Positions 33,326 to 42,221 of a stretch of DNA of 64,000 nt are shown one piece after another; the first letter of the stretch is position 1, and each line of letters starts with the position of its first letter. The notes under the pieces were generated by a model. It made no database searches and was not told the origin of the DNA. It saw only the letters and a list, made by a program, of their open reading frames with translations. Where the stretch lies: assembly GCF_017161405.1 (NCBI RefSeq), contig NZ_CP071051.1, forward strand, positions 434,001-498,000, written 5' to 3'. The stretch is from Leucobacter sp. CX169 (lineage in GTDB: Bacteria; Actinomycetota; Actinomycetes; Actinomycetales; Microbacteriaceae). A program made the position numbers and the translations under genes.

Positions 33326-33357
33326 CGGGCCGGGCGGGCTGGCAGGACCCGGTGATC

Positions 33358-33396
33358 TAGCCTGGGATGGTGGAAGCTCAGCTTCCCCATCCCAGG
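33358..33396. promoter_or_regulatory. Long palindrome overlapping the TetR gene -10 box (operator and/or terminator)
   Basis: CCTGGGATGG-T-GGAAGCT and its complement AGCTTCC-C-CATCCCAGG (33361-33396) form a near-perfect 36-bp inverted repeat with a single-base centre. A TAGCCT -10 box (33358-33363) overlaps its left edge. It could be an autorepression operator, or the hairpin terminating the YhgE transcript. Confidence 0.55.
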
Positions 33397-33416
33397 CGAG
33401 CGAAAGGCAGAACCTC

Positions 33417-34025
33417 ATGGCGGAACCCGCACCCACTCGCCGCACCTCGCCGACGAAGCGCGCGATTCTCGACGCGGCGCTCGAGCTGGCGTCGGCGCGA
33501 GGCATCACGGGGACGTCGATGGACGACGTGGCGCAGCTGGCGGGGGTCGCCAAAGGCAGTCTGTACTACAACTTCTCCTCGAAGGACCGTCTCTTCGAGG
33601 TGCTGCTCGAGGAAGGCATCGTGGCGGTCGCCGCGCGCCTGTCCGAGCGATCGGCCGGGCTCTCGGGACAGGAGGCGCTTCGCGCGCTCGTCGCCGGCGT
33701 GATCACCCTCACGCAAGAGAATACGGAGTTCGCGAAGCTGATGGCGGCCGAGCTTTTCCGCATGGACCGCAGCTGGCAGCAGTCGTTTGCGGCGCTGCGC
33801 CACGAGGTGCTCGGGCTGTTCGCGACGGCACTCGATGCTGCGGCTGTTGAGAACGGGGCAGGATCCGCGTCGACGCCGCGCCCGGCGAGGCTGATCGGCG
33901 CGGCGGGCGTGTTTGGCGCCTCGCTGCTCGCGGGCCTCGAGTGGCTCGTGTTTGAGCCTGACCTGCCCCGCGAAACGGTCGTCGAGGCCGTGCTCGCGCA
34001 GCTGTCGCTGAGCGGCGAGCGGTAG
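33417..34025 (+). CDS. TetR-family transcriptional regulator
   Basis: A 202-residue repressor. The amino-terminal TetR helix-turn-helix spans residues ~14-60 (TSMDDVAQLAGVAKGSLYYNF is the recognition part), followed by an all-helical ligand domain. It directly follows the ABC/YhgE genes, and the perfect palindrome at 30313 lies on their promoter, so it probably represses this efflux-like operon until a ligand binds. ATG 33417 follows AAAGG. Its stop codon abuts the stop of the converging YqaJ-type gene. Confidence 0.93.
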   Translation: MAEPAPTRRTSPTKRAILDAALELASARGITGTSMDDVAQLAGVAKGSLYYNFSSKDRLFEVLLEEGIVAVAARLSERSAGLSGQEALRALVAGVITLTQENTEFAKLMAAELFRMDRSWQQSFAALRHEVLGLFATALDAAAVENGAGSASTPRPARLIGAAGVFGASLLAGLEWLVFEPDLPRETVVEAVLAQLSLSGER

Positions 34026-34634
34026 CTAGCTGGTTCGTTTGATGAGCGTGTCGATCATCTGGCCCGCGAGTCCGACGAGATGTGCGATCTCGTTCTCGTC
34101 GCGGTCGACCCAGCGGCATTCGGGGTCACCGACGGGCACGAAGTTCTCGTGTCGTTCCCACACCACGAGGGTGCGTTCCGCGCCGAGCACATACTGCTGC
34201 CACCACACCTGGCGCAGGTAGTTGCGGGGGATCGAACGCCACACCTTATTCGTCGTCTTGATCTCGGCCAGCTCGAGCACGCCGTCCGCGCGTTCGCCAA
34301 TGCCGTCGGGCGTCGCGAGGTGTCGGATGTCGCCGGGGGCGTGGAAAAGTGCCGAGCTCGACTCGATGCGGTACCCGTCGCGCACCCAGGCGGCAATCTC
34401 GGGCTCCCGGGCCTTGCCGTGGTCGGTAAACGCGTTTCCGCTAAAGCCCGTCCCGTGCAGCTTCGCCCAAGCGGCGCTGTCGATGGACTTGGGCGTCGAA
34501 AGCTTCGCAACATCCGTCGCGGTAATGCCACGCGCCCGGGCTCGCATCCATGCGACACGGTCTGTTCCGTCTGTGACGAGACGCCGTCGGTAGGCGAAAT
34601 CAGGCTGAGTCGGCGGAGTGGACATGGGTTCCAT
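34026..34634 (-). CDS. YqaJ-family nuclease (viral recombinase/exonuclease fold), orphan
   Basis: A 202-residue protein of the PD-(D/E)xK YqaJ family, related to lambda-type exonucleases. The opening GITATDVAKL is the family DNA-binding segment, Glu lies in HGKAREPEIAAWV, and the catalytic Asp and ExK are in the stretch TPDGIGERADGVLELAEIKT. The motifs look intact. There is no RecT/Bet annealing partner, integrase or other phage gene nearby, so it stands alone. It may be a phage remnant or a domesticated repair enzyme; ATG 34625 is an alternative start. Confidence 0.85.
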   Translation of the reverse strand: MEPMSTPPTQPDFAYRRRLVTDGTDRVAWMRARARGITATDVAKLSTPKSIDSAAWAKLHGTGFSGNAFTDHGKAREPEIAAWVRDGYRIESSSALFHAPGDIRHLATPDGIGERADGVLELAEIKTTNKVWRSIPRNYLRQVWWQQYVLGAERTLVVWERHENFVPVGDPECRWVDRDENEIAHLVGLAGQMIDTLIKRTS

Positions 34635-34693
34635 TCTCCCACCTACGAAGCAGTCGGAAACCTTCGAGCGGATTCATAGCCTTTAGCCGGACA

Positions 34694-35443
34694 ATGAGGC
34701 TCATGTTGGGGAGCACATTGTCTAAGGCAAATGGAGAGAAGATCAGGGCACTCGTTGTTGACGACGAGGAGTCCCTGTCAAGTCTGCTCGCGATGGCGCT
34801 GCGCTACGAGGGATGGGACGTATCGACGGCCGCTAGCGGACAAGAGGCGCTCGCTGCGGTGCGGTCGTTCGAGCCCGACATCATGGTGCTCGATATCATG
34901 CTGCCCGATCTCGATGGCATGCAGGTGCTTTCGCGGCTGCGCGCCGAGGGGTCGACGATCCCGGTGCTGTTCTTGACGGCTCGCGACTCGGTCGATGATC
35001 GCGTGGCCGGGCTGACCGCGGGCGGGGACGACTACGTCACCAAGCCGTTCAGTCTCGAGGAAGTGGTGGCTCGGCTGCGCGGCCTCGTGCGGCGTTCCCT
35101 GCTTGCGCTTGCCCAGGCACCCGATCCGGTGCTGCGTGTGGGAGACCTCACGCTGAACGAGGAAAGCTACGAGGTGGCGCGCGGGGGCGAGCTGATCGAG
35201 CTCACGAGCACCGAGTTCGAGCTGCTGCGCTACCTCATGCGCAACCCGCGCCGGGTCGTCAGCAAGGCCCAGATCCTGGATCGGGTCTGGAGCTACGACT
35301 TCTCGGGCAAGCCGACCGTCGTCGAGCTCTACATCTCGTACCTGCGCAAGAAGGTCGACGCGAACCGCGAGCCCATGATTCACACCGTCCGCGGTGCCGG
35401 ATACCTGCTGAAGCCGGCGGGCAATAGCCCGGCCGACAGCTAG
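34694..35443 (+). CDS. OmpR/PhoB-family response regulator
   Basis: A 249-residue two-component regulator. The receiver domain has the acidic pair in VVDDEE, the phosphorylated Asp67 in VLDIMLPD, and Thr and Lys switch residues in FLTARDS and VTKPFS. The carboxyl-terminal winged helix shows TSTEFELLRYLMRNP and YISYLRKKVD. ATG 34694 and ATG 34703 are both possible. It is followed 21 bases later by its histidine kinase. It resembles the MprA/TcrA regulators of actinobacteria; the signal is unknown. Confidence 0.94.
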   Translation: MRLMLGSTLSKANGEKIRALVVDDEESLSSLLAMALRYEGWDVSTAASGQEALAAVRSFEPDIMVLDIMLPDLDGMQVLSRLRAEGSTIPVLFLTARDSVDDRVAGLTAGGDDYVTKPFSLEEVVARLRGLVRRSLLALAQAPDPVLRVGDLTLNEESYEVARGGELIELTSTEFELLRYLMRNPRRVVSKAQILDRVWSYDFSGKPTVVELYISYLRKKVDANREPMIHTVRGAGYLLKPAGNSPADS

Positions 35444-35464
35444 ACACGGCCCCACGAGGAGAAG

Positions 35465-36988
35465 ATGACGGCGGAACGTGCGTCGCGGGCACGCCGCGTC
35501 CTCTCGCTGCGGGCGCGCCTGCTGATTGCGAGCTCAATGCTCGCGGCTCTCGCGATCCTGACTGTCGGCGGAATCGCCGTGGGGGAACTGCAGCGCAGCC
35601 TCTCCGCGCAGGTGGACAACCAGCTTGAGCACGCCTTCGGTCGCGCGGCAGATGTCGTCGCCGGTGCCGGCCCGACGTCGCTCTGGTCGACGCAGGGTCC
35701 GCTTGACGCGACGACGGTGCTGCAGGGCCCGGCCCAGGCGCCCGGAACCCTCGCCGTCGTACTGCGCGAGGGGACGCTCACCGGCGGCACGATCGGCCAG
35801 GAGGGCGAGGTGCTGCCGCTGCCGCGCGACATCCTCGATGGGCTCGTCGGGCTGCCCCTCGACGGCACGATGCACACGCTCGAGCTCGGCCCCGAATCCG
35901 GCAATTACCGTCTGATCGCCGGACAGGCCGATCGCACGACTGTCGTCGTCGGGCTCCCGCTTGCCCCGGTCGAAGCGACGAGCGCGCGCATTGCACTGAC
36001 AGTCGGGCTGAGCACGGCCGTGGCGGTCCTCGCGATGCTGGTGGTCGGCTCACTGATGATCCGGCGGAGCCTGCGCCCGCTGGAGACCCTTGCACGCACG
36101 GCGGATGAGGCGGCGACGCGGCAGCTTGCCACGGGCGGTGACATCGGTCTCGATCGCATCGACCTGGCCGGGGCAGACCCGCGCAGCGAGGTCGGGCGGG
36201 TGCTGACCGCATACAACCGCATGGTCGGAAACGTCGAGGGAGCCCTGCGCGATCGCGAGGAGAGCGAACAGCAGGTGCGCCGGTTCGTCGCTGATGCGAG
36301 CCACGAGCTGCGCACCCCGCTCGCCTCAATACGTGGCTACTCGGAGTTCGTCCGGCGGATGGGCTCGAATGACCTTCCCGAGGACATCGTGCGCTCGATT
36401 GGCAGGATCGAGGCCGAGTCGCTGCGCATGCAGGCGCTGGTCGAAGACCTCCTGCTACTGACCCGGATCGATCAGGGTCAGGAGCTCCGGCTGCAATCAG
36501 TGGACCTCACGGGGGTGCTGCGAAATGCAATCGCGGACGCCGCGATGGCTGATCCGGATCGGACCTGGGTGCTGGAGGGTGCCGAGTTGACCGATCCCGC
36601 ACCGATCTTCGTGCATGCCGATCCGCACCGCCTGCACCAGGTGTTCGCGAACCTGTTGGGGAATGCGCGAGCGCACACGCCCTCGGGTACGCGGGTGGCG
36701 GTACGGGTGCGGATCGACTACGAGGCTGAGCGCGTCGCGGTCGAGATTGCGGACAACGGCCCCGGTATTCCGGCGGACGTCTTGCCACGCGTGTTCGAGC
36801 GCTTCGTGCGCGGCGACGCGCAGCGAGTGCGCACGGACGACGGGGGCACCGGCTTGGGGCTGCCTATTGTGGCCGCGCTGGTGCACGCCTTCGGCGGGGA
36901 GGTGCGCGCCGCAGGCGGCTCGGGCGGCGCGATCATCACGGTCGAATTGCGGCTGGTTTGCCTGGACGGGCAGAATCCGCTAGGCTGA
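35465..36988 (+). CDS. Sensor histidine kinase, partner of the adjacent response regulator
   Basis: A 507-residue membrane kinase: membrane segment near residues 18-40, extracytoplasmic sensor region of ~135 residues, second membrane segment near 178-198, HAMP, then the dimerisation box with His280 in DASHELRTPLASIRGYSEF. The ATPase domain follows with N box (HQVFANLLGNARAHTP), G1 DNGPGIP and G2 GTGLGLPI. All blocks are intact. It is co-directional with the regulator ending at 35443. The sensor region has no recognisable ligand domain. Confidence 0.94.
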   Translation: MTAERASRARRVLSLRARLLIASSMLAALAILTVGGIAVGELQRSLSAQVDNQLEHAFGRAADVVAGAGPTSLWSTQGPLDATTVLQGPAQAPGTLAVVLREGTLTGGTIGQEGEVLPLPRDILDGLVGLPLDGTMHTLELGPESGNYRLIAGQADRTTVVVGLPLAPVEATSARIALTVGLSTAVAVLAMLVVGSLMIRRSLRPLETLARTADEAATRQLATGGDIGLDRIDLAGADPRSEVGRVLTAYNRMVGNVEGALRDREESEQQVRRFVADASHELRTPLASIRGYSEFVRRMGSNDLPEDIVRSIGRIEAESLRMQALVEDLLLLTRIDQGQELRLQSVDLTGVLRNAIADAAMADPDRTWVLEGAELTDPAPIFVHADPHRLHQVFANLLGNARAHTPSGTRVAVRVRIDYEAERVAVEIADNGPGIPADVLPRVFERFVRGDAQRVRTDDGGTGLGLPIVAALVHAFGGEVRAAGGSGGAIITVELRLVCLDGQNPLG

Positions 36989-36989
36989 C

Positions 36990-37190
36990 CCTTGGCCAAA
37001 GACCGCTGGTGGTTGTCCGCAAGGACACCGTAACGTTTGCGAAAGCAAAGACCTGCGCAGGTGTGAAAGCAGATTCGCAATGCGAATCACTCGAGCTCTG
37101 TGCGTCCGCGCCGGAGCTCTTTTTACTTTCTCCGTGTGTTTGGCCCCCGATTGACATCCGTCGAACGGGTTCCACAAGCTAGGGAGCGCC
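36990..37190 (+). ncRNA. Ribosomal protein L10 leader (rplJ 5' UTR)
   Basis: The 200-base stretch between the kinase and rplJ contains CCAAAGACCGCTGGTGG near 36996, the conserved start of L10 leaders, followed by several inverted repeats, including GATTCGCAATGCGAATC near 37072 and a GAGCTC pair with a T-run near 37125. The L10-L7/L12 complex is known to bind this leader and repress its own translation. The promoter is probably at the very end of the kinase gene or just after it. Confidence 0.75.
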
Positions 37191-37706
37191 ATGGCGACAA
37201 AGGAAGCTACGGTAGCCGACCTTCAGACGAAGTTTGAAGAGTCGACCGCCGTTCTGCTCACCGAGTACCGCGGCCTCACGGTTGCTCAGCTGCGGGAACT
37301 CCGCAACAACATCCGTGAGAACGCTACGTACGCCGTGGCGAAGAACACGCTGACCAAGATTGCGGCAAACCGTGCCGGGATCACTGCATTTGATGACGAG
37401 CTCGCGGGTCCTTCCGCTCTCGCCTTCGTGCACGGTGACCCGGTTACTGTCGCAAAGGGTCTTCGTGACTTCGCCAAGGCAAACCCTCTTTTGGTGGTGA
37501 AGGCAGGCTACTTCGATGGCAAGCCTCTGACCGCCGCTGAGGTAGGTAAGCTCGCCGATCTCGAGAGCCGAGAGGTACTGCTGGCCAAGGCCGCCGGTGC
37601 CATGAAGGCCTCGCTGGTTGGAGCCGCTTATCTGTTCAACGCCCCGCTCGCACAGGCCGCTCGCGGCTTCGGTGCGCTGCAGGACAAGCAGGAGGCCGCA
37701 GCTTAA
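37191..37706 (+). CDS. rplJ: 50S ribosomal protein L10
   Basis: A 171-residue ribosomal stalk base protein. The opening [20 protein letters not shown] and [20 protein letters not shown] are characteristic, and the C-terminal helix ([19 protein letters not shown]) that binds L7/L12 dimers is present. AGGGAG precedes ATG 37191. It is followed by rplL after 71 bases. The rplK-rplA pair that often precedes it is not in this position; a two-component system lies upstream instead. Confidence 0.98.
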   Translation: MATKEATVADLQTKFEESTAVLLTEYRGLTVAQLRELRNNIRENATYAVAKNTLTKIAANRAGITAFDDELAGPSALAFVHGDPVTVAKGLRDFAKANPLLVVKAGYFDGKPLTAAEVGKLADLESREVLLAKAAGAMKASLVGAAYLFNAPLAQAARGFGALQDKQEAAA

Positions 37707-37777
37707 CTTCGGTTGGCGCGGTTCATTCCATCGCTCGTCACGCAGGTGCGGGCAAACACTGATTAGGGAGATACATC

Positions 37778-38155
37778 ATGGCTAAGCTTTCGACTGAAGA
37801 GCTGCTCGAGCAGTTCAAGGGCCTGACCCTCATCGAGCTCTCGGAGTTCGTTAAGGCGTTCGAGGAGACCTTCGAGGTTTCCGCTGCTGCCCCCGTTGCT
37901 GTTGCTGCTGCTCCGGCTGCTGCTGCTGAGGTCGTCGAGGAGAAGGATTCCTTCGACGTCGTGCTCAAGGCTGCTGGCGACAAGAAGATCCAGGTCATCA
38001 AGACCGTGCGTGAGCTCACCAGCCTCGGCCTGGGCGAAGCAAAGGCACTCGTTGAGGCGGCTCCCACGCCGATCCTCGAGGGCGCTGCCAAGGACGCCGC
38101 TGAGGCTGCCAAGGCAAAGCTGGAAGAGGCCGGCGCAACCGTCGAGCTCGTCTAA
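37778..38155 (+). CDS. rplL: 50S ribosomal protein L7/L12
   Basis: A 125-residue stalk protein that recruits translation factors. An amino-terminal dimerisation helix ([18 protein letters not shown]), an Ala/Val-rich flexible hinge (residues ~35-52) and the globular factor-binding domain ([20 protein letters not shown]) are all present. GGGAG precedes ATG 37778. A strong terminator follows 26 bases later. Confidence 0.98.
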   Translation: MAKLSTEELLEQFKGLTLIELSEFVKAFEETFEVSAAAPVAVAAAPAAAAEVVEEKDSFDVVLKAAGDKKIQVIKTVRELTSLGLGEAKALVEAAPTPILEGAAKDAAEAAKAKLEEAGATVELV

Positions 38156-38181
38156 TTTCACTGCTTCAGTAGTGATTTGAG

Positions 38182-38212
38182 AACGGCCCCACCTTCGGGT
38201 GGGGCCGTTTTT
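38182..38212 (+). terminator. Rho-independent terminator after rplL
   Basis: AACGGCCCCACC pairs with GGTGGGGCCGTT around TTCG and is followed by a T-run. A textbook intrinsic terminator with a stable tetraloop. Confidence 0.93.
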
Positions 38213-38400
38213 GCGTGTGTGTGTCGGGGGTGTGTGCGACGCTGGACACCTGCGAATGTGCAGATTGGATACCCGCAGGGGAGTTCTCGGTGTTGCCTGG
38301 TGGTGCGCTGCTAAACTCTCCACTCGCGCCGCACCGTAAGGTCGCAAGCGAGGTGTACCCTGGCCCCTCCTGGCGGCGCGATCAACCCCTAAGGACTCCA

Positions 38401-40137
38401 TTGGCTCTCCTCAAGCTTCTTCTGCGACACGCGAAACCGTTCTGGCCGCTTGTCGTCGCAGTCGTCAGCTTCCAGCTCATCGCGACGCTTGCGGCGCTCT
38501 ACCTGCCGAGCCTGAACGCCCAGATCATCGACAAGGGCATCGCGCAGGGAGATAGCGCCTTCATCTGGTCGACCGGCATGATCATGCTCGTCGTCTGTCT
38601 GGTGAACGTCTTGGCCGCGATCGGCGGCGTGTACTTCGGGGCCCGCACGTCGATGGCGATGGGCCGCAACCTTCGCCGCGAGGTGTACCAGAAGGTCAAC
38701 TCGCTGACGGTCCTCGAGACGACTCAGATCGGTGCCGGCCCGCTCATCACGCGCGGTACGAACGACGTGCAGCAGGTACAGATGCTTGCGCTGATGACTT
38801 TGAACTTCATGGTGTCCACCCCGATCATGTGTATCGGCGGCATCATCATGGCACTGCGCGAGGACCTGGGTTTGTCCTGGCTCGTCTGGACATCGGTCAT
38901 CGTCCTCTTCGTGGTCGTCGGCTTCCTGGTCTTCCGCCTGCTGCCGCTCTTCCAGACCATGCAGGCACGGGTCGACGACATCAACGGGGTGCTGCGCGAG
39001 CAGATTATGGGCATCCGGGTGGTGCGTGCCTTCGTGCGTGAGCCCTTCGAGCTTGAGCGCTATGGCAAGGCCAACCGGGCGATCACCGAAGTTTCCGTCA
39101 AGGTCGGCAACCTCTTCGTGCTCATGTTCCCTGTCATCATGATGGTGCTGCACCTCGCGACCGCGGCGGTGCTGTGGTTTGGCGGTCAACGGGTCGATAT
39201 CGGCGAGATGCAGATCGGCTCGCTCACCGCGTTTCTCCAGTACCTGCTGCAGATCCTCGTCGCTGTGATGATGGGTGTCTTCATGGTCATGATGATTCCG
39301 CGCGCCGCGGTGTGCGCCGAGCGTCTGCGCGAGCTTTTCGAGACCGAGTCGACCCAGCAGTTCCCGGCCGTCGAGACCGCGCCCAACCCCACTGCCGGGC
39401 GGGTCGAGTTCTCGTCGGTCACCTTCGGATTCCCTGGCGCCGACAGCCCGGTCATCAAGGAGGCTTCGTTTGTCGCCGAGCCGGGCAAGACGACGGCAAT
39501 TATCGGCTCGACCGGATCCGGCAAGACCACGTTGCTGAACCTGCTGCTTCGCCTCTTTGACCCGCAGAGCGGGACGATTTCGGTCGACGGCACCCCGATC
39601 GAGCAGTTCACGCGCGGGCAACTGGCCGGCGCGCTGAGCCTCGTTCCCCAGCGGCCGTACCTGTTCTCGGGCACGATCGGCTCGAACCTGCGCTTCGGAC
39701 GGGAGAACGCGACCGACGCCGAGTTGTGGGAGGCGCTGCGCGTCGCCCAGAGTGCCGACTTTGTGCGCGAGAAGGAGCTGCAGCTGGACGAGCCCGTCGC
39801 GCAGGGTGGCACTAGCGTCTCCGGCGGTCAGCGTCAGCGACTCTCGATCGCGCGGACCCTGGTCGCGCGCCCCCGCGTCTATCTCTTCGACGACTCATTC
39901 TCGGCGCTCGACGTCGCGACCGACTCACGCCTGCGGGCCGCCCTGCCCGAAGCGACCGACGGGGCGACCGTCATCATCGTGGCGCAACGTGTCTCGACGA
40001 TCACCGAGGCCGACCAGATTCTGGTGATGGAGGACGGCGAGATCGTCGACCGCGGCACCCACGAGGAACTGCTGGAAACGAGCTCCGTGTACCAAGAAAT
40101 TGTCCGATCTCAGCTCGATACGACGGAGGTGGCGTAA
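38401..40137 (+). CDS. Heterodimeric ABC exporter, half with the degenerate ATPase site
   Basis: A 578-residue half-transporter: six membrane segments (to residue ~310) and an ATPase domain. Walker A is GSTGSGKTT, the signature is the canonical VSGGQRQR, but Walker B is YLFDDSFSALD with Asp498 in place of the catalytic Glu. This combination marks the non-catalytic half of TM287/288- or BmrCD-like exporters. TTG 38401 follows TAAGGA and gives a typical amino end; the frame upstream to 38215 runs into the rplL terminator. The partner gene starts two bases after its stop. Confidence 0.93.
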   Translation: MALLKLLLRHAKPFWPLVVAVVSFQLIATLAALYLPSLNAQIIDKGIAQGDSAFIWSTGMIMLVVCLVNVLAAIGGVYFGARTSMAMGRNLRREVYQKVNSLTVLETTQIGAGPLITRGTNDVQQVQMLALMTLNFMVSTPIMCIGGIIMALREDLGLSWLVWTSVIVLFVVVGFLVFRLLPLFQTMQARVDDINGVLREQIMGIRVVRAFVREPFELERYGKANRAITEVSVKVGNLFVLMFPVIMMVLHLATAAVLWFGGQRVDIGEMQIGSLTAFLQYLLQILVAVMMGVFMVMMIPRAAVCAERLRELFETESTQQFPAVETAPNPTAGRVEFSSVTFGFPGADSPVIKEASFVAEPGKTTAIIGSTGSGKTTLLNLLLRLFDPQSGTISVDGTPIEQFTRGQLAGALSLVPQRPYLFSGTIGSNLRFGRENATDAELWEALRVAQSADFVREKELQLDEPVAQGGTSVSGGQRQRLSIARTLVARPRVYLFDDSFSALDVATDSRLRAALPEATDGATVIIVAQRVSTITEADQILVMEDGEIVDRGTHEELLETSSVYQEIVRSQLDTTEVA

Positions 40138-40139
40138 CC

Positions 40140-42221
40140 ATGGCGAAGCGTTCAGCAGATTCCACCGCCCCCGCGGAGGCGGCCGAGACGGTCGACGAGA
40201 CCGAGCAGTACATGCCCACCGAGGCCGACGGCGACATGTTCGGCGGCACCCCGGCGCGCAAGCCCAAGCACTTTTGGCCGTCGGCGAAACGCCTGATGGG
40301 GCTCCTCAAGCCCGAGAAGTTCTGGTTCAGCATCGTCGTGCTGCTGGTCGTCGGCTCGGTCGTCCTCACCGTGATCGCCCCCAAGATTTTGGGCCAGGCG
40401 ATGGACGTCATCTTCAACGGCGTGCTCGGCTCACAGCTTCCCGCCGGCGTGCCGCTCACAGACGTCATCGCGGGCCTTCGGGCCTCCGGCGACAACGACT
40501 TTGCGAACATGCTGGAGGGCACCACGATCGTGCCGGGCGAAGGGATCGATTTCGGTCTGCTCGGCCGTCTCATCATCATCGTCCTCGCGCTCTACCTGGT
40601 CGCGTCGCTCCTGATGTGGCTACAGGGCTACGTCCTCAACGCGCTCGTGATGCGCGTCGTCTACAACCTGCGCCAGGACATCGAGCAGAAGATCAACCGC
40701 CTGCCGCTGAGCTACTTCGATTCGCGCCAGCGCGGAGACGTGCTGTCGCGCGTGACGAACGACGTCGACAACATTCAGTCGGCGCTGCAGCAGGCGTTCT
40801 CGCAGCTCGTGCAGTCGGTGCTCACGGTGCTCGGTATTGCCGCCATGATGTTCATCGTGTCGTGGCAGCTCGCGCTGATCGCGCTCGTCGCCCTGCCGCT
40901 CTCGGCGATCGTTGCCGGCGTCGTCGGTGTGCGTTCGCAGAAGCTCTTCGCTGCGCAGTGGAAGCACACCGGTGAGGTGAACGGCCACATCGAGGAGTCC
41001 TTCACAGGCCACGAACTCGTGCGGATCTTCAACCGAGACGACGTCATGACGGAGGAGTTCGACCGTCGCAACGATCAGATGTTCCGCGCCTCGTTTGGAG
41101 CGCAGTTCCTGTCAGGAACCATCATGCCCGCGATGCAGTTCGTTTCGTACCTCACGTACGTCGCGGTCGCCGTCGTGGGCGGGCTGCGGGTCGCTGCTGG
41201 GCAGATGACGCTCGGCGACGTGACCGCGTTCATCCAATACTCGCGCGAATTCTCGCAGCCGATCGGTGAGATGGCCGGCATCGCGAACATGCTGCAGTCG
41301 GGTGTCGCGTCTGCCGAGCGCAGCTTCGAGCTGCTCGACGCCGACGAACAGGATCCGGAGACCGCGACCGACACGTTGCCCGAGCGCACCGATGGGCACG
41401 TCGAGTTCGAGCACGTCAGCTTCAGCTACGACCCCGAGACCCCGCTCATCACGGACCTCTCATTTGAGGCTCGCCCGGGTCACACCGTGGCAATTGTGGG
41501 ACCGACCGGGGCGGGCAAGACGACACTCGTCAATCTCGTCATGCGCTTTTACGAGCTGAACAGCGGCAGGATCCTGCTCGACGGTCGTGACATCACGACC
41601 CTCTCGCGGGCCGAGCTGCGTGGACATATCGGCATGGTGCTGCAAGACGCGTTCCTGTTCACGGGCACGATCCGCGAGAACATCCGGTACGGCCGGCTCG
41701 ACGCGACCGACCAAGAGGTCGTAGACGCCGCGAAGGCCACCATGGTGGATCGCTTCGTGCGTCAGCTGCCCGACGGCTACGACACCGTCCTCGACGAGAA
41801 CGGCTCGAGCCTGTCGACGGGCGAGCGGCAACTGCTCACGATCGCGCGGGCGTTCATCGCCGCGCCGTCGCTGCTGATCCTCGACGAGGCGACGTCCTCG
41901 GTCGACACGCGCACCGAGGTGCTCGTGCAGCAGGCAATGTCGGCGCTGCGCAGCGACCGCACGTCGTTCGTGATCGCGCACCGGCTCTCCACCATTCGCG
42001 ACGCCGACACCATCCTGATGATGGAGCGCGGACGGATTGTCGAGCAGGGCACGCACGAGCAGCTACTCGCGGCCAAGGGCGCGTACTACACGCTCTACAT
42101 GACGCAGTTCGCTGGCGTCGACGAGGAAGAGCTGACCGCTACTGCGGAGATCGAGGGGCGGCAGGATCCTGCCGGAGCAGACACCCAGGCGCCGTCCGCG
42201 GTTCCGGGTGACGAGTCCTGA
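40140..42221 (+). CDS. Heterodimeric ABC exporter, catalytic half
   Basis: A 693-residue half-transporter with an acidic amino-terminal extension (~45 residues), six membrane segments and an ATPase domain. Walker A is GPTGAGKTT; Walker B is LLILDEATSSVD with the catalytic Glu583; the signature is the altered LSTGERQ in place of LSGGQ. These features are the mirror image of the partner at 38401, so one composite site is active and the other only binds ATP. Such pairs export drugs, lipids or peptides. The last ~25 residues are low-complexity and encode a copy of the 14-bp palindrome. Confidence 0.95.
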   Translation: MAKRSADSTAPAEAAETVDETEQYMPTEADGDMFGGTPARKPKHFWPSAKRLMGLLKPEKFWFSIVVLLVVGSVVLTVIAPKILGQAMDVIFNGVLGSQLPAGVPLTDVIAGLRASGDNDFANMLEGTTIVPGEGIDFGLLGRLIIIVLALYLVASLLMWLQGYVLNALVMRVVYNLRQDIEQKINRLPLSYFDSRQRGDVLSRVTNDVDNIQSALQQAFSQLVQSVLTVLGIAAMMFIVSWQLALIALVALPLSAIVAGVVGVRSQKLFAAQWKHTGEVNGHIEESFTGHELVRIFNRDDVMTEEFDRRNDQMFRASFGAQFLSGTIMPAMQFVSYLTYVAVAVVGGLRVAAGQMTLGDVTAFIQYSREFSQPIGEMAGIANMLQSGVASAERSFELLDADEQDPETATDTLPERTDGHVEFEHVSFSYDPETPLITDLSFEARPGHTVAIVGPTGAGKTTLVNLVMRFYELNSGRILLDGRDITTLSRAELRGHIGMVLQDAFLFTGTIRENIRYGRLDATDQEVVDAAKATMVDRFVRQLPDGYDTVLDENGSSLSTGERQLLTIARAFIAAPSLLILDEATSSVDTRTEVLVQQAMSALRSDRTSFVIAHRLSTIRDADTILMMERGRIVEQGTHEQLLAAKGAYYTLYMTQFAGVDEEELTATAEIEGRQDPAGADTQAPSAVPGDES
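42160..42173. repeat. GGCAGGATCCTGCC palindrome, copy 3
   Basis: Exact 14-mer within the 3' end of the exporter gene, in a stretch coding for a disordered tail. A 13-base copy lies at 41565 in the same gene. Confidence 0.8.

Noticed and set aside
30869-33553. Minus-strand frame of 894 codons opposite the YhgE gene
   Set aside because: Low-complexity Arg/Gly/Asp-rich translation and full overlap with a well-supported gene; a compositional shadow of its repeats.
34026-34634. Prophage remnant marked by the YqaJ gene
   Set aside because: No integrase, structural, lysis or other phage gene, no att-like repeats and no tRNA nearby; base composition matches the neighbourhood.
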